Source: Patulibacter sp. (lineage in GTDB: Bacteria; Actinomycetota; Thermoleophilia; Solirubrobacterales; Solirubrobacteraceae). Taken from it: a stretch of DNA of 12,517 nucleotides. Where the stretch lies: the NCBI GenBank assembly GCA_023268575.1, contig JALRCL010000859.1, positions 1 to 12,517 of the forward strand, read 5' to 3'. The position numbers and the translations under genes are program-made. Shown piece by piece: positions 1-6,553 of the stretch; position 1 is the stretch's first letter, and each line of letters starts with the position of its first letter. Below the pieces are notes generated by a model. That model was not told the origin of the DNA and made no database searches. It was given only the letters and a program-made list of their open reading frames with translations.

Positions 1-43
1 GGCGGCGAGCGCCCGCGGCGCCGGTCCCGCGGCGCTCGCGGAC

Positions 44-49
44 TACGGT
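44..49 (+). promoter_or_regulatory. -10 element of the GNAT gene (leaderless type)
   Basis: TACGGT ends 7 nt before ATG 57. The same hexamer class with the same spacing recurs before several other genes in this window, so transcription probably begins at or next to the start codon. The alternative GTG at 48 overlaps this hexamer, which argues against it being the start. No convincing -35 is visible, and only 43 nt of upstream sequence are in the window. Confidence 0.55.
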
Positions 50-56
50 GCCGTCC

Positions 57-755
57 ATGGACGACGACGCCCGCCTGGGAGCGCGGATCAGCTGGACGCC
101 GGCCGCGCCGCCCGACGGCCGGACCCTCGTGGGGCGCGACGTGCGCCTGGAGCGGCTGGACCCGGCCGTCCACGGCGACGCGCTCTGGGACGCGCAGGCC
201 GGCGACCCCGTGCTGTGGGACTACCTGCCCTACGGTCCGTTCGCGGACCGCGCGGCCTTCGACGCGCAGTTGCGGGAGCTCGCCGCCTCGAACGACCCGC
301 TGCTGCACGCCGTGCTGCTCGACGGCCGCGCCACGGGCTGCCTCGCCCTGATGGCGATCGTGCCCGAGCACGGTCGGATCGAGATCGGCCACGTCTGGTT
401 CGGCACGCCGCTGCAGCGCACCCGCGCGGCGACCGAGGCGGTGCACCTGCTGGCCACGGAGGCGTTCGCCCGCGGCTTCCGGCGGCTGGAGTGGAAGTGC
501 AACGCGCTGAACCGCCGCTCGTGGGCGGCCGCGGAGCGGTTCGGCTTCACCTACGAGGGGACGTTCCGCCGCCACATGGTCGTGCAGGGCCGCACGCGCG
601 ACACCGCGTGGTTCTCGATCGGCGACGATGAGTGGCCGGCGGTCGACGCGGCGTTCCGCACGTGGCTGAGCCCCGCGAACTTCGACGAGGATGGACGCCA
701 GCGGCGGTCGCTGCGGGAGCTGCAGCCGGCCCGGGACCCCGGGGCGGCGCGCTGA
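57..755 (+). CDS. GNAT family N-acetyltransferase (RimJ/RimL-like)
   Basis: A 232-residue single-domain GNAT enzyme expected to move an acetyl group from acetyl-CoA to an amine; the acceptor cannot be told from sequence. Recognisable blocks are IEIGHVW (about 108-114), the acetyl-CoA pyrophosphate-binding loop QRTRAA (about 120-125) followed by helix TEAVHLLATEAF, EWKCNALNRRS (about 145-155), RFGF (161-164) and the C-terminal RDTAWFSI..DEWP block. This pattern is typical of the RimJ/RimL-like branch, many of whose members act on small molecules and not on ribosomal proteins. The first 20 or so residues precede the fold and the last 30 form a charged tail. Start ATG 57 is chosen over the in-frame GTG 48 because a -10 hexamer overlaps GTG 48 and lies 7 nt before ATG 57. 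The gene stands alone and converges on the DUF4442 gene. Family assignment is firm; substrate is unknown. Confidence 0.9.
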   Translation: MDDDARLGARISWTPAAPPDGRTLVGRDVRLERLDPAVHGDALWDAQAGDPVLWDYLPYGPFADRAAFDAQLRELAASNDPLLHAVLLDGRATGCLALMAIVPEHGRIEIGHVWFGTPLQRTRAATEAVHLLATEAFARGFRRLEWKCNALNRRSWAAAERFGFTYEGTFRRHMVVQGRTRDTAWFSIGDDEWPAVDAAFRTWLSPANFDEDGRQRRSLRELQPARDPGAAR

Positions 756-799
756 GCCCGGATGCGCGACGGACCGCACCGAGGTCGGCGGTCGTCCTT

Positions 800-821
800 G
801 CGCGCGGGATGCCCGCCGCGC
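800..821. terminator. Possible bidirectional hairpin between convergent genes
   Basis: The arms GCGCGCGGG and CCCGCCGCGC pair with one bulged base around a 3-nt loop, in the 78-nt gap between the ends of the GNAT and DUF4442 genes. The site is right for a terminator serving both strands, but there is no T-tract on either side. It is a weak call in DNA this rich in GC. Confidence 0.3.
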
Positions 822-833
822 GGGTCGCGGTCC

Positions 834-1307
834 TCAGCCGGCGGGCCGCGCGGTGATCCAGATCCGGATCTCGATCGCGGAGACGACCGTGCCGTCGCGG
901 TCGGCCAGCTCGATCGCCACGGGCAGCTCCTGCCGGTCGGCGAGCGGCTCGGGCAGGTCGAGCGTCGCCGTGGCGGTCAGCCGCCCGGTGGCCTTCGCGC
1001 GGTAGTCGACGGTCATCCCGCGCGGGATCCAGCGGTGGGTCGCCGGGACGGTCGCCTCCGCGACGGCGCCCATGACGTACTCGGCGAGGTTGCACTGCGC
1101 GATCGCGTGGACGGTGCCCAGGTGGTTGCGCGTCCACGGGACCGCGCGCATGCTCGCCACCGCCCGCCCGGGCTCGAGCTCGCGCAGCTCGGCGGGGACG
1201 GTGAGGAAGTACGGCGCGGCCGCCCGGTAGACCCGCGAGACGACCGTCCGGCCCAGCGGCAAGCGCCGGGCGCGACGGTGGGCGGCGAGGAGGTCGAGAG
1301 CCGGCAT
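834..1307 (-). CDS. DUF4442 / hotdog-fold thioesterase-like protein
   Basis: A 157-residue protein that looks like a DUF4442-type hotdog domain, the fold of PaaI and YiiD-like acyl-CoA thioesterases. The signature region is WTRNHLGTVHAIAQCNLAEYVMG (about 58-80), where an N-x-x-G-x-x-H turn enters the long central hotdog helix. It is followed by beta strands such as GMTVDYRAKATGRLTATATL (about 97-116) and the C-terminal VVSAIEIRIWI strand. Family members are presumed to act on acyl-CoA or similar thioesters, but no activity is established for this group. Length matches a single hotdog domain, probably working as a dimer or tetramer. It lies 59 nt downstream of the GT4 gene on the same strand and has its own -10 element, so it may be transcribed separately. 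The ATG start is supported by that element 6 nt upstream. Confidence 0.8.
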   Translation of the reverse strand: MPALDLLAAHRRARRLPLGRTVVSRVYRAAAPYFLTVPAELRELEPGRAVASMRAVPWTRNHLGTVHAIAQCNLAEYVMGAVAEATVPATHRWIPRGMTVDYRAKATGRLTATATLDLPEPLADRQELPVAIELADRDGTVVSAIEIRIWITARPAG

Positions 1308-1313
1308 GCGGCA

Positions 1314-1319
1314 ATCCTA
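1314..1319 (-). promoter_or_regulatory. -10 element of the DUF4442 gene
   Basis: On the minus strand TAGGAT ends 6 nt before the ATG at 1307, matching the leaderless pattern seen at other genes here. It partly overlaps a 15-nt palindrome (1316-1330). No clear -35 is visible. Confidence 0.5.
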
Positions 1320-1330
1320 CCGGCGGTAGG
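1316..1330. repeat. 15-nt palindrome overlapping the DUF4442 promoter
   Basis: CCTACCG-G-CGGTAGG is a perfect 7-bp inverted repeat around one central base. It overlaps the -10 hexamer of the DUF4442 gene and lies in the gap after the GT4 gene. It could be an operator or a very tight hairpin; the one-base centre favours protein binding over RNA folding. Confidence 0.45.
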
Positions 1331-1366
1331 AGCGGCCGGCAGTGGCTCGGCCGACCATCGGCGCCC

Positions 1367-2485
1367 TCAGCGCTCGAGCAGTGCGCGGTACAGCTCGAGG
1401 TGCGCCTCGGCGACCGCGTCCCACGAGTACGGGCCACGCGCGAGGGCGCCGGCCCGGGCCCCCAGCTCGCGGCGTCGCTCGCGGTCGCCGAGCAGGCGCT
1501 CGAGCGCGGTGGCCAGCGCCGGCGCGTCCCCCGCCGGCACGAGCTCGGCGGCACCCTCCGCGGCGATCTCCGGGAAGCCGCCGACGTCGCTCAGCACGAG
1601 CGGCTTGCCGAACGCCAGACCCGTGAAGAGCACCCCGGACTGGTCGATCTCGCGGTAGGGGAGCACGACGACGTCGGCGCGGTCGAAGAACGCCGCCGCC
1701 TCCTCGTCGGCGACGAACCGGTCGACGAACCGCACCCCGGACGGCGCCTGTGCCTTCAGCGGCGCGAGGTCCATCTTCGGCAGGCCCACGACCCACAGCT
1801 CAGCGGGCGCCTCGCCGCGCGCGTCGGCGGCGAGGCGCCGCCACGCGTCGAGCAGGACGTCGAGCCCCTTGTACGGGCGCACGAGGCCGAAGAGCAGGAC
1901 GACGGGGCGCTTCACCGCATCGAGCGGGCGCGGCAGCGCGGCGCGCTCGACCGCCGTCAGGTGCTCGAAGGCGCCGTGCGGGATCACGTGGACCGTGGCC
2001 GGGTCGACGTCGAGCTGCCCGACGAGCCGATCGCGGCCGTGATGGGAGTGGACGACCACCGCGTCGACGCGCTGGTACAGGCGCTCCTGCGCGCGCAGCT
2101 GTCCCGGGCGCGGCTCGCGCGGCAGGACGTCGTGCGCGGTGAGGACCACCGGGCGCCCCCGCGGCAGGAGCAGCCCGTCGAGCTGCTGCAGCGCGAGCCA
2201 CTGGAAGTGGACGACGTCGGCGTCGCGCGCGTCGCGCCCCAGCGCGCGCATGTCCGGCACGTGGCTGACGAGCTTCGTGATCCGCCGCTGCAGCGAGCCG
2301 GCCGGACCGCGACCGCGGCGGTAGAAGCGCCGCTCGATCGCGTACCCCTCGGGCCCCGGCACGTCGCCGTACGGGAACTCGCTCGTGGCGAGCGTCACCC
2401 GCGCACCGGCGCGCGCCAGCGCGCTGGCCAGCGCGTGGTCGTACGGCGGGGTGTAGGCGGAGGGATCGACGAGCCGGACGTGCAC
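1367..2485 (-). CDS. GT4-family glycosyltransferase (GT-B fold)
   Basis: A 372-residue retaining glycosyltransferase of the GT4 kind, predicted to transfer a sugar from a nucleotide-sugar donor at the cytoplasmic face of the membrane. The N-terminal acceptor domain begins VHVRLVDPSAYTPPYDHAL, with DVVHFQW (about 90-96) and VVLTAHDV (113-120). The C-terminal donor domain begins near RPVVLLFGLVRPYKGLDVLLDA (193-214), whose R and K usually bind donor phosphates. It continues with LWVVG, VRFVDRFV and VVVLPYREIDQSGVLFTGLAFGKP (272-295), the equivalent of the E-x7-E region. There is no signal peptide or membrane segment. The only suitable start is GTG 2485, as no ATG lies in frame nearby. The gene begins 53 nt after the kinase stop, so the two are probably co-transcribed. 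Donor and acceptor are not predictable. It probably works with the other glycosyltransferases and flippase here on a surface glycan (inference). Confidence 0.87.
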   Translation of the reverse strand: MHVRLVDPSAYTPPYDHALASALARAGARVTLATSEFPYGDVPGPEGYAIERRFYRRGRGPAGSLQRRITKLVSHVPDMRALGRDARDADVVHFQWLALQQLDGLLLPRGRPVVLTAHDVLPREPRPGQLRAQERLYQRVDAVVVHSHHGRDRLVGQLDVDPATVHVIPHGAFEHLTAVERAALPRPLDAVKRPVVLLFGLVRPYKGLDVLLDAWRRLAADARGEAPAELWVVGLPKMDLAPLKAQAPSGVRFVDRFVADEEAAAFFDRADVVVLPYREIDQSGVLFTGLAFGKPLVLSDVGGFPEIAAEGAAELVPAGDAPALATALERLLGDRERRRELGARAGALARGPYSWDAVAEAHLELYRALLER

Positions 2486-2538
2486 GCAGGCGCCATCTTC
2501 GCGGACGAGCGCGCCGCCCGTCCGCCGCGCGCCGCCGC

Positions 2539-4524
2539 TCAGCCGCCGGCGCGCCCGGTCGCCTGCGCGATCCGGATCGCCGTCGCCCAGGCCTCGTCGG
2601 CCGTCGGCGCCGCGGCGAGCACGCCCCACTCGGGACCGTTCGGCCCGAGGTTCAGCGGCACGTCGACGCAGTACCCGGCGCCGCACTCCGGGATCCCGCT
2701 GATGCGGCGGTCCGAGAAGCCGTAGCCCGTGACGGTGCCCGCGGCGGTGCCGGGGACCGCGCGTCGCTCGTCGCCGCGCCGCGTGGCGAAGCTCGCCGCC
2801 TGGCCCGGCGTGTGGTCGACGATGATGACGCGGCCGTCGGGCCCGGCCTGGCGGACGCGGTGCAGCGCGCCCCCGGACTGGGCGGTGCGCGACGGCGCCG
2901 CCCAGCCGCCCTCCGCCGGGGTCGGCAGCGCGGTCCGCCACCCCTGGTCGGCGGCGAGGTACTCCGCCGGCGGCGCGCCCGCGATCGGATCGCCCGAACC
3001 GGCGCTCAGCACGCCGCCGCCCTCGACCGGCGTGCCGTCGGCGGGCGGCTGTCCCCCGGCGTCCCCGCCGTCCGTCGTCGTTCCCTCGTCGGCGCCGGAC
3101 GGCTCGCCGGAGGGCGTCCCGCCGGCGTCGGTCGCCGTGCCGTCCTCGTCCGTCGTCCGTCCCTCGTCCTGCGCCGAGGACGACGTCGACCGGGTCGACG
3201 CGACGTCGCCCCCGTCGTCGCCGCCGGAGAGGCCGATCGCCACGACGGCCCCGAGCGCCACGAGCAGGGCGACGAGCGCCGCGATCGCCCACGGCGCCGC
3301 GCGACGACCGCCGGCGGACACCGGCGGGTCCGCCCCCGGGCCGTCGCGCTCGGCGCGACGCCCCTGGACGCGGGTGGGGTCGGCCCCCCGCTCGACGGTG
3401 ATCCGCGCGACCTCGTGCCGGGCGGCGGGCCCGACCGGCGCGGGCCCGGACGCCGCTCGGCGCGCGTCGGGGGCGATCCGGGTGGGGTCGTCGGCCGGGA
3501 CGGCCCGCGTCGGATCCGCGTCGCGCGGGTGCGCGACGGGCGCACCAGCGCGCACCACGCGCGTCGGCTCGGCGTCGCGCGGGCGGGCCTCGGGCTCCGC
3601 CCCGGGCGGCGGGACCGGGCGCGCCGGGCCCCCGTCGAGGTCGAGGGCGGCCATCGGCTGCGTCGCCTGGGGCTCGGCGATCCGTCGCAGGGCCATCCGG
3701 GCGTCCGCGGCGAGCGCGCCCGCGGATGCCGGGCGGTCCGCGGGGTCCTTCGCCATCCCGGCGGCGAGCACGTCGTCGAACGGCGCGAGCGGCGGTCGCT
3801 CGTCGCCGAGCGCGGGCGGCGGCGCGTTGACGTGCGCGTAGAGCTTGCGCGCGGTCGTGCCGTCGTAGGGCGGCGCCCCGGTAAGCGCGGCCACGAGCGT
3901 CGCGGTCAGCCCGTAGACGTCCGCCCGCGCGTCGACGTCGCCGCCGTCGACCTGCTCCGGGGCGACGTAGTCGATCGACCCGAGCAGGGTGCCGGTCCGG
4001 GTGAGGTCGCCGCTGCCGTCGAGCTCGGCGGTCAGGCCGAAGTCGGCCAGCAGCACCCGCTCGGGGATCGCGGCCGGGTCGTCGCCGAGCGGCCCCTCGA
4101 GCAGGACGTTGCTCGGCTTGACGTCCCGGTGGACGATCCCCTGGGCGTGCGCGTGATCCAGCGCCGCGGCGAGCGAGGCGACGACGGCGACGGCGGCCGC
4201 GGGCGGCAGCGGCCCGAGGCGGCGCAGGCGCGCGGCCAGGTCCTCGCCGGGGACGTAGCGCATCGCCAGCCACAGGCCGGCCTCGTCGCTGCCCGCGTCG
4301 TAGACCGGGACGACCGCGGGGTGGTCGAGCCGCGCGGCGAGCCGCGCCTCGCGCATGAACCGCTCCCGGAACCCGTCGTCGTGGGCGAGCTCGGGCGCGA
4401 GGAGCTTCAGGGCCACGCGCCGGCCGAGGGTCACGTGCTCGGCGAGGTGCACGGTCCCCATCCCGCCGCTGCCGAGCGGCCGGAGGATCCGGTAGGCGGC
4501 GATCTGATCGGGAACGTCGGGCAT
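2539..4524 (-). CDS. Transmembrane Ser/Thr protein kinase (Hanks type)
   Basis: A 661-residue eukaryotic-like protein kinase. All catalytic landmarks are present: glycine loop GSGGMGTV (18-25), VALK with Lys40, a likely helix-C Glu59, HRDVKPSN (132-139) with Asp134, DFG (161-163), an activation loop with Thr175, Thr177 and Thr179, APE (188-190) and Asp202 in ADVYGL. The kinase domain ends near 280. A Pro/Ala/Arg-rich juxtamembrane segment (about 285-408) carries four [D/E]PTR motifs. One membrane helix follows at about 411-434, then a Ser/Thr/Gly/Asp-rich linker (about 435-505) and an extracellular domain of about 150 residues with two cysteines (614, 619). This is not a PASTA-type ectodomain, so pknB is not used as a symbol. 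The GT4 gene follows 53 nt downstream, and a GT2 gene is divergent across 128 nt. A role in controlling envelope glycan synthesis is plausible but inferred. No -10 element of the local type lies next to the ATG. Confidence 0.94.
   Translation of the reverse strand: MPDVPDQIAAYRILRPLGSGGMGTVHLAEHVTLGRRVALKLLAPELAHDDGFRERFMREARLAARLDHPAVVPVYDAGSDEAGLWLAMRYVPGEDLAARLRRLGPLPPAAAVAVVASLAAALDHAHAQGIVHRDVKPSNVLLEGPLGDDPAAIPERVLLADFGLTAELDGSGDLTRTGTLLGSIDYVAPEQVDGGDVDARADVYGLTATLVAALTGAPPYDGTTARKLYAHVNAPPPALGDERPPLAPFDDVLAAGMAKDPADRPASAGALAADARMALRRIAEPQATQPMAALDLDGGPARPVPPPGAEPEARPRDAEPTRVVRAGAPVAHPRDADPTRAVPADDPTRIAPDARRAASGPAPVGPAARHEVARITVERGADPTRVQGRRAERDGPGADPPVSAGGRRAAPWAIAALVALLVALGAVVAIGLSGGDDGGDVASTRSTSSSAQDEGRTTDEDGTATDAGGTPSGEPSGADEGTTTDGGDAGGQPPADGTPVEGGGVLSAGSGDPIAGAPPAEYLAADQGWRTALPTPAEGGWAAPSRTAQSGGALHRVRQAGPDGRVIIVDHTPGQAASFATRRGDERRAVPGTAAGTVTGYGFSDRRISGIPECGAGYCVDVPLNLGPNGPEWGVLAAAPTADEAWATAIRIAQATGRAGG
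3506..3583. repeat. Two 24-nt direct repeats within the kinase gene
   Basis: Copies at 3506-3529 and 3560-3583 match at 22 of 24 positions and are offset by 54 nt, a whole number of codons. They encode RDADPTR and RDAEPTR in the juxtamembrane segment. The in-frame spacing suggests the segment grew by internal duplication. Confidence 0.6.
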
Positions 4525-4639
4525 CGCGGGGGCGCGCGGGGCGCCGTCCCCGCAGTCTGCCGCACCCGGCGGGCCGTCGCCCCGGGCCCCGCGTCGCGAC
4601 AGCGCGCGTGCGGCGGCGGGCCGAAGCGGTCCGGGTCGG

Positions 4640-4645
4640 TACCGT
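4640..4645 (+). promoter_or_regulatory. -10 element of the GT2 gene
   Basis: TACCGT ends 7 nt before GTG 4653. It sits in the core of an imperfect dyad (4631-4651) centred on CGGTACCG. The element favours GTG 4653 over an upstream in-frame ATG at 4608. Confidence 0.55.
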
Positions 4646-4652
4646 GCCCGGC

Positions 4653-5618
4653 GTGACGGCGGGCGCCACCCCGGTGATCAGCTTCTGCGTGGTCGGCACG
4701 AACGGCGCCGACGTGCTGCCGGCGTGCCTCGACGCGATCGCACGCGAGCAGCGGCTGCTCGAGCTGCCGACCGAGGTCCTCGTCCTCGACAACGCCTCGA
4801 CCGACGACAGCGCCCGGATCGCCCGCGAGCACCCGGTCGGCGCGACGGTCATCGCGCTCGACCGCCGCCAGGGCAAGGCCGCCAACGACAGCCTGCTGCT
4901 CGACACCGCGCGCGGCCGCTACGCGCTGCTGCTGAACGAGGACAGCGAGCTGCAGGCCGGGGCGACGAAGGAGCTCCTCGACGCGCTGGAGCGCGACCCG
5001 CGCGCCGCCTGCGCGGGGGCGGCGCTGCTGCGGCCCGACGGGGTCGAGCAGCCCTCGGCGTGGCGCTTCCCCGGGCTCGGGACGACGCTCGCCCAGTCGC
5101 TGCTGCTGCACCGCGCGCTCGTCGTGCAGTCCGGCGGGGCGAGCACGCGGCGCGTCGACTGGTGCCAGTCCGCGTGCCTGCTCGTGCGGATCGCGGCGTC
5201 GGCGACGATCGGGCACCTCGACCCGGAGTACTTCGTCTACGGCGACGAGGTCGACCTGCAGCGGCGGCTCGCCGACAACGGCTGGCACACGCTCCACGTG
5301 CCGGCCGCGCGCTGCATCCACCACGAGGGCCTCTCGACGGGGGCGGGCGCGCGGCGCCGGATCGTCGAGCTGCACCGCAACCAGGAGCGCTACCTCGTCG
5401 CCCACCACGGGGCGGTCGTCGCCTGGCTCTGCCGCCCGCTCGCGGCGTGGCCGTACCTCCTGCGCGCGCTCGCGGCGCTCGTCCTGCCCGGGCACTCCCC
5501 GCGCCGCTACTGGTGGCACGTGCGATCGACCCTCGCGCCGAACCACGGCGTCGGGATCCGCGAGGCCGCGGAGGCGTTCAACGCACAGCTCGAGACCCCG
5601 TCCGCCGGCGCCGCCTGA
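4653..5618 (+). CDS. GT2-family glycosyltransferase (WbbL/rhamnosyltransferase-like)
   Basis: A 321-residue inverting glycosyltransferase of the GT-A, GT2 type. The nucleotide-binding start is VISFCVVGTNGADVLPACLDAI, with EVLVLDNASTDDS (41-53). NED (95-97) stands where the metal-binding DxD motif lies. WCQSACLLVR (170-179) and YFVYGDEVDLQRRL (193-206) form the acceptor and catalytic-base region, with Asp198 or Glu199 as the candidate base. HHEGLST (223-229) and RNQERY complete a layout typical of WbbL-like rhamnosyltransferases. A hydrophobic stretch at about 254-280 may anchor the enzyme to the membrane. The GTG at 4653 is preferred because TACCGT lies 7 nt upstream and the protein still begins directly before its first beta strand. 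It is divergent from the kinase and lies 47 nt before the ABC exporter, which has its own -10. The sugar transferred cannot be determined. Confidence 0.88.
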   Translation: MTAGATPVISFCVVGTNGADVLPACLDAIAREQRLLELPTEVLVLDNASTDDSARIAREHPVGATVIALDRRQGKAANDSLLLDTARGRYALLLNEDSELQAGATKELLDALERDPRAACAGAALLRPDGVEQPSAWRFPGLGTTLAQSLLLHRALVVQSGGASTRRVDWCQSACLLVRIAASATIGHLDPEYFVYGDEVDLQRRLADNGWHTLHVPAARCIHHEGLSTGAGARRRIVELHRNQERYLVAHHGAVVAWLCRPLAAWPYLLRALAALVLPGHSPRRYWWHVRSTLAPNHGVGIREAAEAFNAQLETPSAGAA

Positions 5619-5652
5619 GCGGGGACCGCCGATCGCGCGGGGCGAGAGGGGC

Positions 5653-5658
5653 TACCGT
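5653..5658 (+). promoter_or_regulatory. -10 element of the ABC exporter operon
   Basis: TACCGT ends 7 nt before GTG 5666, the same hexamer and spacing as at the GT2 gene. It indicates that the exporter pair has its own leaderless promoter even though the GT2 stop is only 47 nt upstream of its start. Confidence 0.55.
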
Positions 5659-5665
5659 TCGCGCC

Positions 5666-6553
5666 GTGCCCCCGGGCAGCTCCCCCTCCTCCGCGCCCGC
5701 GCTCGCGCTGCGCGGACTCGAGAAGACCTACCGCGGCGGCCGCGCGGCGCTGCTCGGCGTCGACCTGGAGGTGGCCCCCGGCGAGCTCGTCGGCCTGCTG
5801 GGCCCCAACGGGGCGGGCAAGACGACGCTCACGAAGATCGCCTGCGGCCTCGTGCACCCGACGGGCGGCACGGCGCTCGTCGACGGCGCCCCGGTCGGGA
5901 CCGCGGAGGCCCGCCGCGCGACGGGGTACCTCGCCGAGCTCTTCCGCTTCCCCGACTGGCTCACCGCCGACGAGGTCCTCGCGCTGCACCAGCGGCTCGC
6001 CCGGTCCACCGGGGGCGCGCCGGAGCGCCGCGAGCGACTCCGCGACGTCGGGCTGGGCGACAGCGCCGACCTGCGCGTCGGGGCGATGTCGAAGGGGATG
6101 CAGCAGCGGCTCGGCATCGCCCAGGCCCTCCTCGGCGAACCGCGGATCATCCTGCTCGACGAGCCGACGAGCGCCCTGGACCCGGTCGGCCGGGCGATCG
6201 TGCGCGACCTGCTCGCCGCGCTGCGCGACCGCGGCGTCGGCGTGCTGCTGTCGAGCCACCTGCTCGGCGAGGTCGAGCGCGTCTGCGACCGCGTCGCGAT
6301 CGTCGTCGACGGCCGGGTGGTCGCCGACGACCGCCCCAGCGTGCTGACGCGCGCCGCCGGGGTGGAGCTGGAGACCGATCGCGGCGTCCGGCTCGTGGAG
6401 GGCGCGGGTCGCGACGACGCACCGGCGATCGTGGCCGCCGCCGTCGCCGACGGCGAACGCGTCTACGCGGTGAACGTCCGTCGCTCGACGCTCGAGGACG
6501 TCTACCGCGAGGCCGTCGGCGGCGCGACCGACGGCGGGGTCCAGCGGCGATGA
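5666..6553 (+). CDS. ABC transporter ATP-binding protein (CcmA/NatA-like exporter type)
   Basis: A 295-residue nucleotide-binding subunit that powers the permease encoded next to it. It has Walker A GPNGAGKTT (46-54), an ABC signature written MSKGM (141-145) in place of LSGGQ, Walker B IILLDEP (161-167), the D-loop SALD and the switch histidine in SSH (196-198). In the Q-loop, about 39 residues after the Walker A lysine, the sequence reads GYLAE, so Glu91 stands where Gln is usual. The C-terminal extension with TLEDVYREAVG (275-285) is characteristic of ABC-2 exporter ATPases. The GTG start is set by TACCGT 7 nt upstream. The stop overlaps the permease start in ATGA, so the two are translationally coupled. 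The substrate is unknown; neighbouring glycosyltransferases do not prove that it is a glycan. Confidence 0.92.
   Translation: MPPGSSPSSAPALALRGLEKTYRGGRAALLGVDLEVAPGELVGLLGPNGAGKTTLTKIACGLVHPTGGTALVDGAPVGTAEARRATGYLAELFRFPDWLTADEVLALHQRLARSTGGAPERRERLRDVGLGDSADLRVGAMSKGMQQRLGIAQALLGEPRIILLDEPTSALDPVGRAIVRDLLAALRDRGVGVLLSSHLLGEVERVCDRVAIVVDGRVVADDRPSVLTRAAGVELETDRGVRLVEGAGRDDAPAIVAAAVADGERVYAVNVRRSTLEDVYREAVGGATDGGVQRR

Noticed and set aside
48..56. GTG 48 as the start of the GNAT gene
   Set aside because: It overlaps the TACGGT hexamer and would leave no room for a promoter, while ATG 57 has the 7-nt spacing seen elsewhere.
4608..4652. An upstream in-frame ATG for the GT2 gene
   Set aside because: It would add MRRRAEAVRVGTVPG, encoded across the -10 element, with no homology-like content. 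GTG 4653 has ideal spacing.
2812..4656. A 614-codon plus-strand open frame opposite the kinase
   Set aside because: Its composition is Arg/Gly/Val-rich with no motif, and it is fully antisense to a kinase with all catalytic residues intact.
1367..4906. A 1179-codon open frame on the minus strand spanning the GT4 and the kinase regions
   Set aside because: Only the last third (from GTG 2485) has glycosyltransferase sequence. The rest is Arg/Gly/Pro-rich shadow of the kinase in another frame, a known effect of very high GC.
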